A model generated the notes under the pieces. That model ran no database searches, was not told where the DNA came from, and worked only from the letters and a program-made list of their open reading frames with translations. Both the position numbers and the translations under genes were made by a program. A stretch of DNA of 64,000 nt, taken from the NCBI RefSeq assembly GCF_030848805.1, contig NC_092368.1, forward strand, positions 7,056,238-7,120,237. Direction: 5' to 3'. This DNA comes from Temnothorax longispinosus. Its lineage: Eukaryota; Arthropoda; Insecta; Hymenoptera; Formicidae. Positions 46,471 through 53,944 of the stretch are shown here, piece after piece. The number at the start of each line of letters is the position of its first letter. The stretch's first letter is position 1.

Positions 46471-49124
46471 GCGCGAGAGAGATGGAAGGACGAAGATGAG
46501 TATTTGAGTGTATAGGTAACCGATTTATCAGAGAAAAAGGCGAGGTATAGAAAACAGAAACAAATCGATCACAATCGAATATACTATCTGAACAACAACT
46601 GTTAATAATACACGAGAGCAAGTCCGATCTCGTTAAGCGGTTCCTACAAGTGACCCAACAGTTTGCGCAACAATAAGGAAAAAGGACGGAAAAATTATAG
46701 TAAGACCAACACCAGGAATTTAAAAATCGGTACTAAGATAAAGATACATATTAAGAAATAAAGATTGCCAAAATATCGATACGTTAATATATATTGGTAA
46801 GGTATCAATGCAAAGTTGATGCAATGGTTTGTTTATGTAATAATGATGTCCGTTTGCGTGACAGCAATTGCCGCGCAGATTGTTAGATCGTGTATGAGCC
46901 GTTTCGCATCAACACTGGCAAGTAGCGGCGGCGATAGCAGCAGCAGCAACAGCAGCAGCGGCAGCAGCAGCAGCGATGACTGATTCATTTTCAGCTGGAG
47001 GTCCATTTTCACGTCATGTATATGTATGTCGTGAGAATTTTTGTCTATATAACGTTAGATTTCTTTAATGTCTGTGGTGGTGAGACATGTGGTGGCGCAC
47101 AGGGTAAAAACGGGCCTGAATAATTCACGTTGTAGTTGCACGAGTCGCACTCGTCGGATCGTCAGGAAAAAGTTTTCTATACGCTAAAATTTAACGGAAT
47201 CGAAAACGGATCCTCTCGATTTCAGTCAAAGACAATAGTACCTATACATATTATACGTGGAAAAGCACCTGACTTGATTTTTTACGCGAATAATCGTTAA
47301 AAAAATTAACTCTATACTTTCAAAATATTTAACAATTTTGAATGGAATTGCATTTTTTGAGTTTACTGAAAATTTCCCTCGACGACCGAAGGTGCAGTCG
47401 AGACATAGTGTAGTACAAGAAGTAACGTCAGTAATATCAGCAGTATCAGTAGTGTCAGTGATGGCAATGGTGTTGTAATCAGTATAGTAATCGTAGTAGA
47501 TCCGGCAGTAATGATATACAACTGGTGCAGTGGCAGTTGGCTGTCGATCTCCCTAATCGAGTTTGCTAATCGGGCGCGACACGATTTTCATTGTTGATGT
47601 TCTATTATGACGTAAGGACTCCGCGAATTATCTCCGTCTTCTTAGGAGACGTAAAGGCGATTAGGGGGTAAAGCTAAAGCGGAACCAACCGTCGGGTTAG
47701 CACCCCGTTAGAAGTGCGGCATTAAATCGTTAAAGCGTGATGAAAACAAGGTAATTTCAAGGCGCGTTAATCCGAGCGTCGATTAATCAATATTTTGGAG
47801 ACCAGAATCCAGAATTGGACTCTATTCTCGCGTGTATAACAGACGCATCAGAGCTCTCCGAACGGGGAATCCGATCTAAGAAAGTTCTGTCAGATTTTGT
47901 CTAACGCCGACAGTGAAACGTTCGCGGAACAAATCATACAGTCCGCGAGAATTTCGCGTACCATCTACGTCTACGTCTGCGAGACTCGGCGCTGCCGAAT
48001 TCCTCGTGCAAACGCATGCCAAATTGGGACACGCTAAATATCTGACGCACACACATCGATCGTAATTAAGGTGGTATTCGGGGATGGCGGGCCTATATCC
48101 GTAATACTTCGGGCCCTGGTAGGACTGAGCTTGTTGATAGAACAATTTCCGTCTGGTTAGCAGCTATAATCTGCGAGCGTTTCGAGTGTTGACTCTAGAG
48201 ATCACTGCGTTAACCCTTTCGGTCGTTTTATGAAGAGACTGTCCCGCTCGTTAAGACAATTCAATATCAAACATAGAATTTATAGAAAGAACATTTTGTG
48301 CTAAGACCTTTCTTTGTATTAAGAACCTTCGTCTACACGACCGGAAGAGTCAGTGTTTAACCATTATACCATCGTGCGTGCATCTAATTATTATTATGTG
48401 AATAATTACGTAAGTATTTTAAAGACTTAGCGGGTTTTTGGAATTATCTCCAACGAGCAGCAAGCATAAACAACGTTTAGGATGAAACTACGGGGTGCCC
48501 GAATACTGTTAACTATCGTTGACTAGTGTCGATAAAAAGATATATAGGGAAAATGCGGGAAATCGCAAAAATAATTTTAAACGAAAAGATCATATCTACA
48601 ACTCATATATAAATCGAGAAAATTTTAGTTTCAATTTTTTTTTTAAAGAAGTCTGGCTTCCCAGATATAAAGCAAATTCAAAGAAGAAAAAAGATCTTGT
48701 TTTACAATGCAAAAATACAATAAACTTTCGATTAAACGGCAGATTAGTTTCATTTGATGAAATTAAAATAATACTTGCACACCTCGTGTAAAAAGAATGC
48801 CAAAATTATGTAGAATCACAGAATATATGAGTCAATTGTGTGTGTTGTTTCCCGCAATTTTCCTGCTCGAGACTCCGTCATGTTATATACTTATGTGTAT
48901 GCGTGTTATATGCTTTGTGAGGAGGACACTCGCGGGTAACGCTTGTGGATGACAGACGGTGTGTTGAATTGTAAGACGTGCGTGATTATACGACAACGAG
49001 TGGTTTCCTCGTTCCTTCTCCTCCTGCTCTCATTTTCGGCCGTTTCTTAATTTCTAACAAGCGGAATTCACTCACCTCCCTGGTCGTCGAGTGCGACCAG
49101 AGTGCGGATGCCAGCCTCCTTGCT
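20899..49124 (-). CDS. Snap25: SNAP-25 t-SNARE, partial (first exons lie beyond the window), with alternative exons
   Basis: SNAP-25 contributes two helices to the SNARE complex that fuses synaptic and secretory vesicles with the plasma membrane. Transcript order here: one of three alternative 49-nt exons (49,124-49,076; 42,674-42,626; 40,350-40,302), a 118-nt exon (32,782-32,665), a 274-nt exon (32,013-31,740), then one of two terminal exons (25,295-25,233 or 20,961-20,899). The junctions are in phase: GG(A/C)G|AA gives Gln-Gly-Glu, and AACAA|A gives Asn-Lys. The four palmitoylation cysteines (KCCGLCVLPCNK) and helix 2 (DMGSELGNQNQQIDRINRK) match insect SNAP-25 closely. The N-terminal residues equivalent to human 1-38 were not found up to 64,000. 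The introns reach 8-14 kb and are full of transposons. Confidence 0.93.
21574..21700. repeat. Perfect-stem hairpin (21,604-21,676) with longer imperfect flanks
   Basis: The arm aacaaacacagaaaacaccg + agtgcgcaattt pairs with aaattgcgcact + cggtgtattctgtgtttgct around a 6-base loop (gatagc). It lies between the two SNAP-25 terminal exons. It is most likely a tiny MITE; a microRNA-like precursor is possible but unsupported. Confidence 0.65.
21700..22660. other. SNAP-25 intron or proximal-isoform downstream sequence, nothing recognised
   Basis: AT-rich, no coding exon, no clear repeat. Confidence 0.4.
22665..23275. repeat. Composite repeat, copy 1 of 2: MITE plus inverted-repeat element
   Basis: A palindromic MITE (22,665-22,804, ends tagtgcgattctgtaactcg) abuts a 450-bp sequence with inverted arms (ggtctatccctttcccttgac versus gtcaaaagaaagggatcc; gaaatgttgagaattgacac versus the reverse complement near 23,200). 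The same composite recurs at 56,418-57,032. Confidence 0.75.
24331..25028. mobile_element. TTAA-flanked element in the 3' UTR of the proximal SNAP-25 isoform
   Basis: Ends ttaagggggaatgcctacct and its reverse complement, TTAA at both edges, 698 bp. The inner stretch tttcgagaaaaacgcgttt is shared with the element at 43,758-44,489. No transposase ORF. The right edge lies only 205 bp from the proximal stop codon. Confidence 0.8.
25233..25295 (-). CDS. Snap25: SNAP-25 terminal exon, proximal form (GESNETRIAVANQRAHALLK)
   Basis: Acceptor atccgcag, then 20 codons GESNETRIAVANQRAHALLK and TAA. This is the C-terminal end of SNARE helix 2 and matches the canonical insect ending (IAVANQRAH). Its presumed 3' UTR runs to lower coordinates and contains a TTAA element (24,331-25,028). 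Confidence 0.9.
   Translation of the reverse strand, partial: GESNETRIAVANQRAHALLK
25300..27480. other. SNAP-25 intron, nothing coding recognised
   Basis: AT-rich intron between the 274-nt exon and the proximal terminal exon. One weak inverted pair near 26,640-26,720 (gtgttaaattatgtcatttaacacg). Confidence 0.5.
27485..28094. mobile_element. TTAA-flanked foldback element with ggtaacaccactct ends
   Basis: Ends ttaatgggtaacaccactct and agagtggtgttaccccttaa. Almost the whole 610 bp is an inverted repeat (ggctccagcgccgccatttaa occurs in both senses). Same TTAA group as 43,758-44,489, whose ends are closely similar. Confidence 0.8.
28152..29196. mobile_element. 1-kb foldback containing inverted copies of a retroelement-like end
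   Basis: Arms of about 360 bp run inward from aatcgattaaagggaaagag, with a centre of about 330 bp. Each arm contains ctgaagatgaccacaaaatt followed by ggtcgaaacgttcgcg, a string typical of the ends of Penelope-like elements as I recall them. No ORF of note. Confidence 0.7.
29971..31056. mobile_element. 1.1-kb foldback with cacgcgtggaaa-type internal repeats
   Basis: Arms of about 200 bp (cttccgaaaacgtccatgct and reverse complement). The centre holds a long (GA)n tract (about 30,329-30,412) and two tandem units with ctaccgcacctcccccgaaa and cctcggttcgcgtgaaaagt. The same internal units occur at 35,255-35,360 and 62,780-63,125. Confidence 0.7.
31740..32013 (-). CDS. Snap25: SNAP-25 constant exon: linker and most of SNARE helix 2
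   Basis: This 274-nt exon has acceptor gcgcacag and donor gtgagt. It starts GASFKEDEGTWKGNDDGKVV, continues through the linker NNQPQRVMDDRNGLGPQTGY and helix 2 to INRK. It carries the second zero-layer Gln in SELGNQNQQIDR. Reading through the donor would add an unrelated tail, so that longer frame is rejected. Confidence 0.95.
32014..32664. other. SNAP-25 intron, nothing recognised
   Basis: AT-rich intron between the 274-nt and 118-nt exons. Confidence 0.6.
32665..32782 (-). CDS. Snap25: SNAP-25 constant exon: end of SNARE helix 1 and cysteine cluster
   Basis: This 118-nt exon has acceptor aaaacag and donor gtacga. It encodes QLDRIEEGMDQINADMKEAE, then KNLTGMEKCCGLCVLPCN. The four cysteines are the palmitoylation sites that anchor SNAP-25 to the plasma membrane (family knowledge). 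Its length equals that of the vertebrate exon 5, which is duplicated there as 5a and 5b; no second copy was seen in this window. Confidence 0.92.
32783..34376. other. SNAP-25 intron, no repeat or coding exon recognised
   Basis: Apparently single-copy AT-rich intron without obvious palindromes. Confidence 0.45.
34379..35948. mobile_element. TA-flanked element with cagggtgtcccgaaa ends, hosting two inner elements
   Basis: Left cagggtgtcccgaaagct and right ttcgagacaccctg are inverted, with TA on both sides. Inside lie a 230-bp palindrome (34,410-34,640, poly-gcaaaa motifs) and the GGTA foldback at 34,858-35,745. TA targets and CAGGGTGTCCC ends suit mariner-like elements (family knowledge). No transposase ORF remains. 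Confidence 0.7.
34858..35745. mobile_element. GGTA-ended foldback, copy 1, 8-bp target duplication gacgaatc
   Basis: Starts ggtaaatgtttacaattagg and ends with the reverse complement. The 8-bp duplication gacgaatc lies at 34,850-34,857 and 35,746-35,753. Subterminal inverted sequence includes tgaccttgacatatgttgtc and gtgaccttcagaaggtttta. The centre has units of gttagatgacgcgctttaaa. No transposase. Confidence 0.85.
36733..38285. mobile_element. Nest of at least four DNA elements
   Basis: Outer ends tataggttgggatcaat and the reverse complement of cccatcctata. Inside, a second pair spans 36,818-about 37,838 (ttaagggggtcatctgatta versus cagactccctcaa). Inside that, a palindromic MITE lies at about 36,942-37,261 (aaggccggttttcacacgca). 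A TTAA element (37,847-38,216) lies beside the second one. All are non-coding. Confidence 0.7.
37847..38216. mobile_element. TTAA-flanked element with ttaacccgttgtggtcac ends
   Basis: Ends ttaacccgttgtggtcacac and gtgaccacaacgagttaa, with TTAA at both edges. A subterminal inverted block ggggtccaatggacccc recurs as ggtccagtggacccc. No transposase. Confidence 0.75.
38286..40301. other. SNAP-25 intron between the 118-nt exon and alternative exon C
   Basis: Holds one hAT-like MITE (39,044-39,187); otherwise no recognised feature. Confidence 0.5.
39044..39187. mobile_element. hAT-like MITE
   Basis: Ends caggggtgtagc and gctacacccctg. The flanking octamers gttgataa and atcgataa match at six of eight positions. 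CAGGGGTG ends with an 8-bp duplication are typical of hAT elements (family knowledge). Confidence 0.65.
40302..40350 (-). CDS. Snap25: SNAP-25 alternative exon C (SHEVGMKSLVMLDEQG)
   Basis: Same 49-nt length and phase, acceptor gcctgtttag, donor gtaagc. It encodes SHEVGMKSLVMLDEQG. It shares the Met at human position 49 and the donor gtaagc with exon B, which suggests that B and C arose after the split from A. The zero-layer Gln is kept. Confidence 0.88.
41248..41674. mobile_element. Foldback element with acttctgtgaagtta ends
   Basis: Inverted arms of about 85 bp contain acttctgtgaagttagcac and gaaagggctagaactccatc-type sequence in opposite senses. Lies between alternative exons B and C. Non-coding. 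Confidence 0.65.
42626..42674 (-). CDS. Snap25: SNAP-25 alternative exon B (SEEIGANTLTMLDHQG)
   Basis: Same length, phase and acceptor style (cctgtcgtag) as exon A, with donor gtaagc. It encodes SEEIGANTLTMLDHQG. Relative to A it changes Lys40 to Glu, Ala42 to Ile, Ile44 to Ala, Arg45 to Asn and Asp52 to His (human numbering), but keeps Ser39, Glu41, Gly43, Leu47, Leu50, Asp51, Gln53 and Gly54. That pattern indicates purifying selection on the SNARE core and variation of surface residues. Confidence 0.88.
42675..43757. other. SNAP-25 intron, nothing recognised
   Basis: Sequence upstream of alternative exon B in the transcript, with a short (TAA)n tract at about 43,058-43,105. Confidence 0.5.
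43758..44489. mobile_element. TTAA-flanked element with ggggtaacgccactctag ends
   Basis: Ends ttaaggggtaacgccactct and ctagagtagctttaccccttaa; TTAA edges; 732 bp. Sequence relatives in this window are 27,485-28,094 (ends) and 24,331-25,028 (the tttcgagaaaaacgcgttt block). Apparent ORFs are short and belong to the repeat. Confidence 0.8.
44490..48209. other. SNAP-25 intron between alternative exons A and B
   Basis: No repeat of the palindromic kind. It contains (GA)n at about 46,433-46,463 and an agc-rich tract at about 46,926-46,975. An open stretch of unusual composition lies nearby at 47,876-48,145 (minus). Confidence 0.45.
48210..48360. mobile_element. Short TTAA-flanked element with ttaaccctttcggtcg end
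   Basis: Left ttaaccctttcggtcg and right cgaccggaagagtcagtgtttaa are imperfect inverted ends, 151 bp in total. Confidence 0.55.
49076..49124 (-). CDS. Snap25: SNAP-25 alternative exon A (SKEAGIRTLVALDDQG)
   Basis: This 49-nt exon has acceptor ctgtcatag and donor gtgagt. It encodes SKEAGIRTLVALDDQG plus the first base of the next Glu codon, equivalent to human residues 39-54. It includes the zero-layer Gln (human Gln53) and the hydrophobic layers before it. Of the three copies it is closest to the sequence I know as canonical for insects. It is the most upstream of the three. Confidence 0.9.
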
Positions 49125-49149
49125 CTATGACAGACAGAGGCAGCACAAC

Positions 49150-49324
49150 ACAGACAACCACCACCAGTGTTAGAAAGCGAGAGATAGAGACAGAGATAGA
49201 TAGATAGATAGATAGAAAGAGGGAGAAAGAGAAAGAGAGAGGGGGAAGAGAGAAGGGAAAGAGAGAGAGAAGAAAGAGAGAGAAAGAAAGAGAGAAAGAA
49301 AGAGAGAAAGAGAAAGAGAAAAAG

Positions 49325-49372
<48 letters not shown>

Positions 49373-49506
49373 AAAGAGAGAGAAGAAAGAGAGAAAAGAT
49401 CGTACATCTTTCTTTACTCTTTCTTCGCATCTTTTTTTCAATAAGTATATAGTATATAGTAATATTAGTAGTATATTAGTATAGTATATATATATATATA
49501 TATATA
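49150..49506. repeat. GA-rich microsatellite cluster just upstream of exon A in the transcript
   Basis: On the SNAP-25 strand this is a 250-nt CT-rich run starting about 35 nt before the acceptor of exon A, so it forms an extreme polypyrimidine tract. A (TA)n of 10 units follows at about 49,487. Confidence 0.85.
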
Positions 49507-49779
49507 GGTATATGTAACGGACAAGTCGGTGATAGGTACTGGACAAGCAAGATAAGAGATGGATATTGTGGCCGGATATGTTAAGGCGGTGGCGCGTAGA
49601 GAGTGGGACAGAGTAACAAGTATTTCGGGGCCTCTCTCGTTTTTCATTTTCTTTTTCAGAATATCTTTTCTGAATCGTTTTTTTTTGTTCCTTGTTCTTT
49701 CTATCACGAACGACGTCGCGGCGCGCCTTCGGGCTCGCCTTGGCGTACTGTCAATATTATATATACATACATATATATG

Positions 49780-49780
<1 letters not shown>

Positions 49781-49849
<69 letters not shown>

Positions 49850-50150
49850 ATATGTTTGTACGCGATATCTGCCCGCGACGCAGAGACAGGTGAGCAGAGA
49901 CGGGCGGGCAAGAGCAATTGGAAGAGAAAAGTATAGGCCCGACCGGCAGGTACCGTCGAACGCGGTGCGACGGTACGAACGTGTCGGCATGTTGTTGCTT
50001 GTTGTTGATTTGTTGATGTTGTTGTTGTTCTTGATGTTGTATCGGTCAATGACGATGTTGTTATTGTTGATGTTGCTGTTGTTGTTGTTCATGTTGTAGT
50101 TGTTGTTGTAGATGTTGTTCCTGTTGCTGTAATTGTCGTCGCCGTTGTTG
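49781..50150. repeat. (TA)n microsatellite followed by a TTG-rich tract
   Basis: About 33 TA units (49,781-49,846), then from about 49,990 irregular ttg/atg repeats. ORFs across it are repeat shadows. Confidence 0.9.
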
Positions 50151-50930
50151 TGCGTTTATTATTAATTTTTGTTTTCACATGGCGGATATCTTCCTTCTGA
50201 CAAAACGCGTTTTTTTTTCTTTTGGTCTCTGTTTCTTTTATTGTTTGATTTTTTATTGGGGGGAGGTTTTGCCTTTTGCGAAAACCGATACTCTACGAGT
50301 TTCGGTTGAACAGGTTCGATCCCTCAATCGCCGTCGATCGTCCCCGCGCTCTTCTCGCGTTTCGAGAGCGGAAGGAAGATCGAGCGCGATCGAAAAGATC
50401 CACGTCTGCAGTGTTTCTTTCTTTTTCTGGGCGGTAGGTGGAAATTTCTTGGACACTCAGTAACGAAAAGAGCGATACATAGTAAAGTGTAGGTACATCG
50501 CAAGGGATAGAGTACACTTTCATTGAGTGATTCAATGCGCAAGGCAAATCACAAGCCCCGCGGGGCCTCTTTGAGTCACGAATATGCGCGCGCTGCAGAA
50601 TCGGTTAAATCGATAAAAGAAAAGAAGACAATCATCCGTAACCATGTATATCATACAACATTTTGAAATATTAGTTTATAAATAGTACATAAATATAGTA
50701 CATTAATAGAATAGATATAGAAATAGAGAACTATATAAAAATATAGAAATATAAATATAGAAATAGACATAGAAATAAGATAATATTTTAATTTTAAGAA
50801 TTTTAAGATTGAACGAAAAAATAAAATAAAATCTATAAATATAAGAGACAGAGCATCTCGTAGGAGCTGTTAATATAAGTATAAATAAGAAATAAGAATT
50901 ACATCAATATCAATTATGACAATTGTAATA

Positions 50931-51864
50931 TACAAGATGTCCCGTGACTCGAGATGCATACATTAAGGCGTGTTATTGAAGTCATTTAGAGTTGAAATTG
51001 TTTAATAAACATATGTCTGTAAAATTCTTCCTAACAGAACTACAACCATTAAAAATTGATGTAATATTTAAAAAAAAAAAAGACATTTAATTTAACTTGT
51101 TTATTTACAAACGTATAACAAATTCTGTTCAAAATTATCTCCTGCAGATTCAATACTAAGTTTTGCCCTACGTAAAAGTGATCTAACAGCGCACTCCACC
51201 ATCCCAGGAGAATTTCTTATTTGCGTTGCTGCATCCATAATTCTGTTCACGAGTTCATCTCTATTAATCCCTTCGTTGGCAGAGAGAATTCGACAAAAAG
51301 TGCCAAAAATGGCAGGAAAATTTTTTATCCTGATTTGTACCCTGGGGTTTTTGAGGGCCCCTGATTACGAATCTGAACTTAAAATTCGAAAATTTAAAAT
51401 GGCAAATTTCATCCCAATTAAGTAATTTTTTGCATTTTTATCCGCCATTTTAGATCCGCCATTTTGAATTTGCAAATTTTGAATTCAGATTCGTAATCAG
51501 CGACCCCAAAAACCCCCGTGTAAGACTTGGATGCCAAATCGAAGCAAGTTATAGGAAAAAAAGATTGACGCACTTTTGCGTCAATGTCACACAGAGCACG
51601 GAAAAATTTGACGCACTTTTGCGTCAATGCCAACGAAGGGGTTAAGAGACTTTTCTGCATAAACTATTGACTTTATGTGCTCCCAAAGAAAGTAGTCCAG
51701 GGGTATTTATTTGAAATGTTTCAAATATTCACATCAACTCTCAATGGTTGTAATTCTGTTAGGAAGCATTTATGGGACATATGTTTATTAAACAATTTCA
51801 ACTCTAAATGACTTCAATAACATGCCCTTAATATATGAACCTCGAGTCATGAGACACCCTGTAT
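50931..51864. mobile_element. TA-flanked foldback with acagggtgtctcatgactcgag ends, hosting a TTAA element
   Basis: Left acaagatgtcccgtgactcg and right cgagtcatgagacaccctgt are inverted, with TA at both edges. Inner arms share tttaataaacatatgt and cctaacagaactacaaccat in opposite senses. The TTAA element at 51,264-51,645 is nested inside. Confidence 0.7.
51264..51645. mobile_element. TTAA-flanked element with ccccttcgttggca ends
   Basis: Left ttaatcccttcgttggca and right tgccaacgaaggggttaa. Contains inverted blocks with gacgcacttttgcgtcaat. No transposase. Confidence 0.75.
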
Positions 51865-51873
51865 AAAATAATT

Positions 51874-52988
51874 GGTAATTATGCAGTATAGGGGAAGCAC
51901 CTCCGATGACCTTGACCTTGACATATGTTGTCAAAGTCACCCTCCTGAGTGACCTTCAGAAGGTTTTAGCCGTCGCTCGTTTTTCATTAAAAAGTTATAA
52001 ACAAAAAAAGTTTCGAAAATATAGCAATTATTTTGAGTACTAATAGACATAAATGACTGATATTTATGTAGAAATAGGTCCATGTATGAACGAAGGAAAA
52101 TTATTTAAAACAGTGAATTGTTGGTATACTGAAAGAAAAGTTATCTAAAGTAGAGAATAGTTGGTATATTGAAAAGTATATATACAAGAGAATATCACTT
52201 CAACCATTATTTAGCGGAATTCATGTTCAAACGAGCATTTGATTTTAACGAACGAATAGACGTTTTTTTTGAAACAATGTCTATTATGTATCCCATAACT
52301 GAAAAAATCAATGAATAAAATATACATTATAATACTTTATAAAATTATTGATAATTATATAGAATAACTAACACAACAAATTATTAACAAAAAAATTTGG
52401 AAAATATAGCAACTATTTTGAGTATTGGAAGGCATAAAAAACTAATATATACGTGTGTGTGCCCTGCTTTAAAGAAAATCACAACTTCTATAAAGCAGGA
52501 CATACACACATGTGTGTGTGCCCTGCTTTAAAGAAAATCACAACTTCTATAAAGCAGGACATACACACATGTGTGTGTGCCCTGCTTTAAAGAAAATCAC
52601 AACTTCTATAAAGCAGGACATACACATGTGTGTGTGCCCTGCTTTAAAAAAAATCACAACTTCTATAAAGCAGTACATGTGTGTATGTCCTGCTTTATAG
52701 AAGTTGTGATTTTTTTTAAAGCAGGACACACACACATGTGTGTATGTCCTGCTTTATAGAAGTTGTGATTTTTTTTAAAGCAGGGTACACACACGTATAT
52801 ATTAGTTATTTATGCCTTCCAATACTCAAAATAGCTGCTATATTTTCGAAACTTTTTTTGTTAATAACTTTTTAACGAATAGCGAGTGACGGCTAAAACC
52901 TTCTGAAGGTCACTCAGGAGGGTGACCTTGACAACATATGTCAAGGTCAAGGTCATCGGAGGTGCTTCCCCTATACTGCATAATTACC
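51874..52988. mobile_element. GGTA-ended foldback, copy 2, 8-bp target duplication aaataatt
   Basis: Starts ggtaattatgcagtatagg and ends with the reverse complement. aaataatt lies at 51,866-51,873 and 52,989-52,996. Subterminal tgaccttgacatatgttgtc and gtgaccttcagaaggtttta match copies 1 and 3. The centre is the 59-bp array at 52,452-52,790. Confidence 0.85.
52452..52790. repeat. Array of 59-bp palindromic units: four direct, then two inverted
   Basis: Each unit contains gccctgctttaaagaaaatc + acaacttctataaagcagga and is itself inverted (cctgcttta versus taaagcagg). Direct units start near 52,453, 52,512, 52,571 and 52,628; the inverted ones follow from about 52,683. The predicted proteins are repeat translations. 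Confidence 0.85.
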
Positions 52989-53944
52989 AAATAATTTAAT
53001 ACAAAACTCATCAAGATAAATTTCGGCGAAAAATTCCAACGCGAGACACTTCAAGACTCAAAGAGTTGCGAGTACCTGGATAAGTGCAAAGAACACACGC
53101 ACACGTAATTGGAGTGGAAGAGGACGGGAGGGTGAATGAAGGGGCAGCAAATAAGTGAATGAGCGAGTGAATGAAACGATCGATGAATCGAGGAGGAGAA
53201 AAGGATAAGCGACTATATATTTTTGTACATGTTTAACGATTTTCTTTTATACGTTTAATTACAGCCCATATTTGAGCATCGCATTTAACGCTAAACGCGA
53301 ATATCCGATTCTAAATTTATTCATTAATTAATGCGTTGAGTTATTAAACGCGATCGAGTAACAAGTATTAATTGAATAAAACTCGGACAAATCACATTTA
53401 GAGTTAAACGACGTGTTAAATAGAGGCGACATTACAAGAATGTGTAAGAGATCGACTTTCTGACAATTTTTTATTTTTGGACATTTGTTCATGTTTTGCT
53501 CTTTTCCTCATTCGACTTGAGGCACAAGCATGCATATCAATATTTAAAAAAATATCAGCAGGTAATGGTGAAAGTGCATAAGAATTAAAGAACCGTGAAG
53601 ATTGAGAAATCAACGATATCGATGTCGAAATGACGAGCATATCAGATATAAATAAAATACTGTTAGTAAACTTTAGATAAAATACTGTTAGTAAATTCTA
53701 AATAAAGAGAAACAGAATGAAGAAATAAAAAATAAAAATTAAAATCATCTTTCATTCATTAAATGCATTTAATTCCTTGTACTCGATGTATTATATAAAT
53801 CACATTTTTCTAGTTATAAAATGTTATTTTTAAAAATATAAATTAAATGTCATTTCACAATAACAAAAATATAACATTATTTTTTTATCAATAGGTGATA
53901 GAAATAAAACGTCGCTACGACATTCGAATACAAATGATTATATA

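Noticed and set aside
48519..48791. 90-codon plus-strand ORF rich in Lys, Asn and Phe
   Set aside because: Composition is that expected of AT-rich intron, the strand is opposite to SNAP-25, and there are no splice or poly(A) signals and no recognisable motif.
48986..50099. Several long ORFs (111-194 codons) on both strands
   Set aside because: They translate GA, TA and TTG microsatellites (Ser-Leu, Tyr-Ile and Leu/Asn runs).
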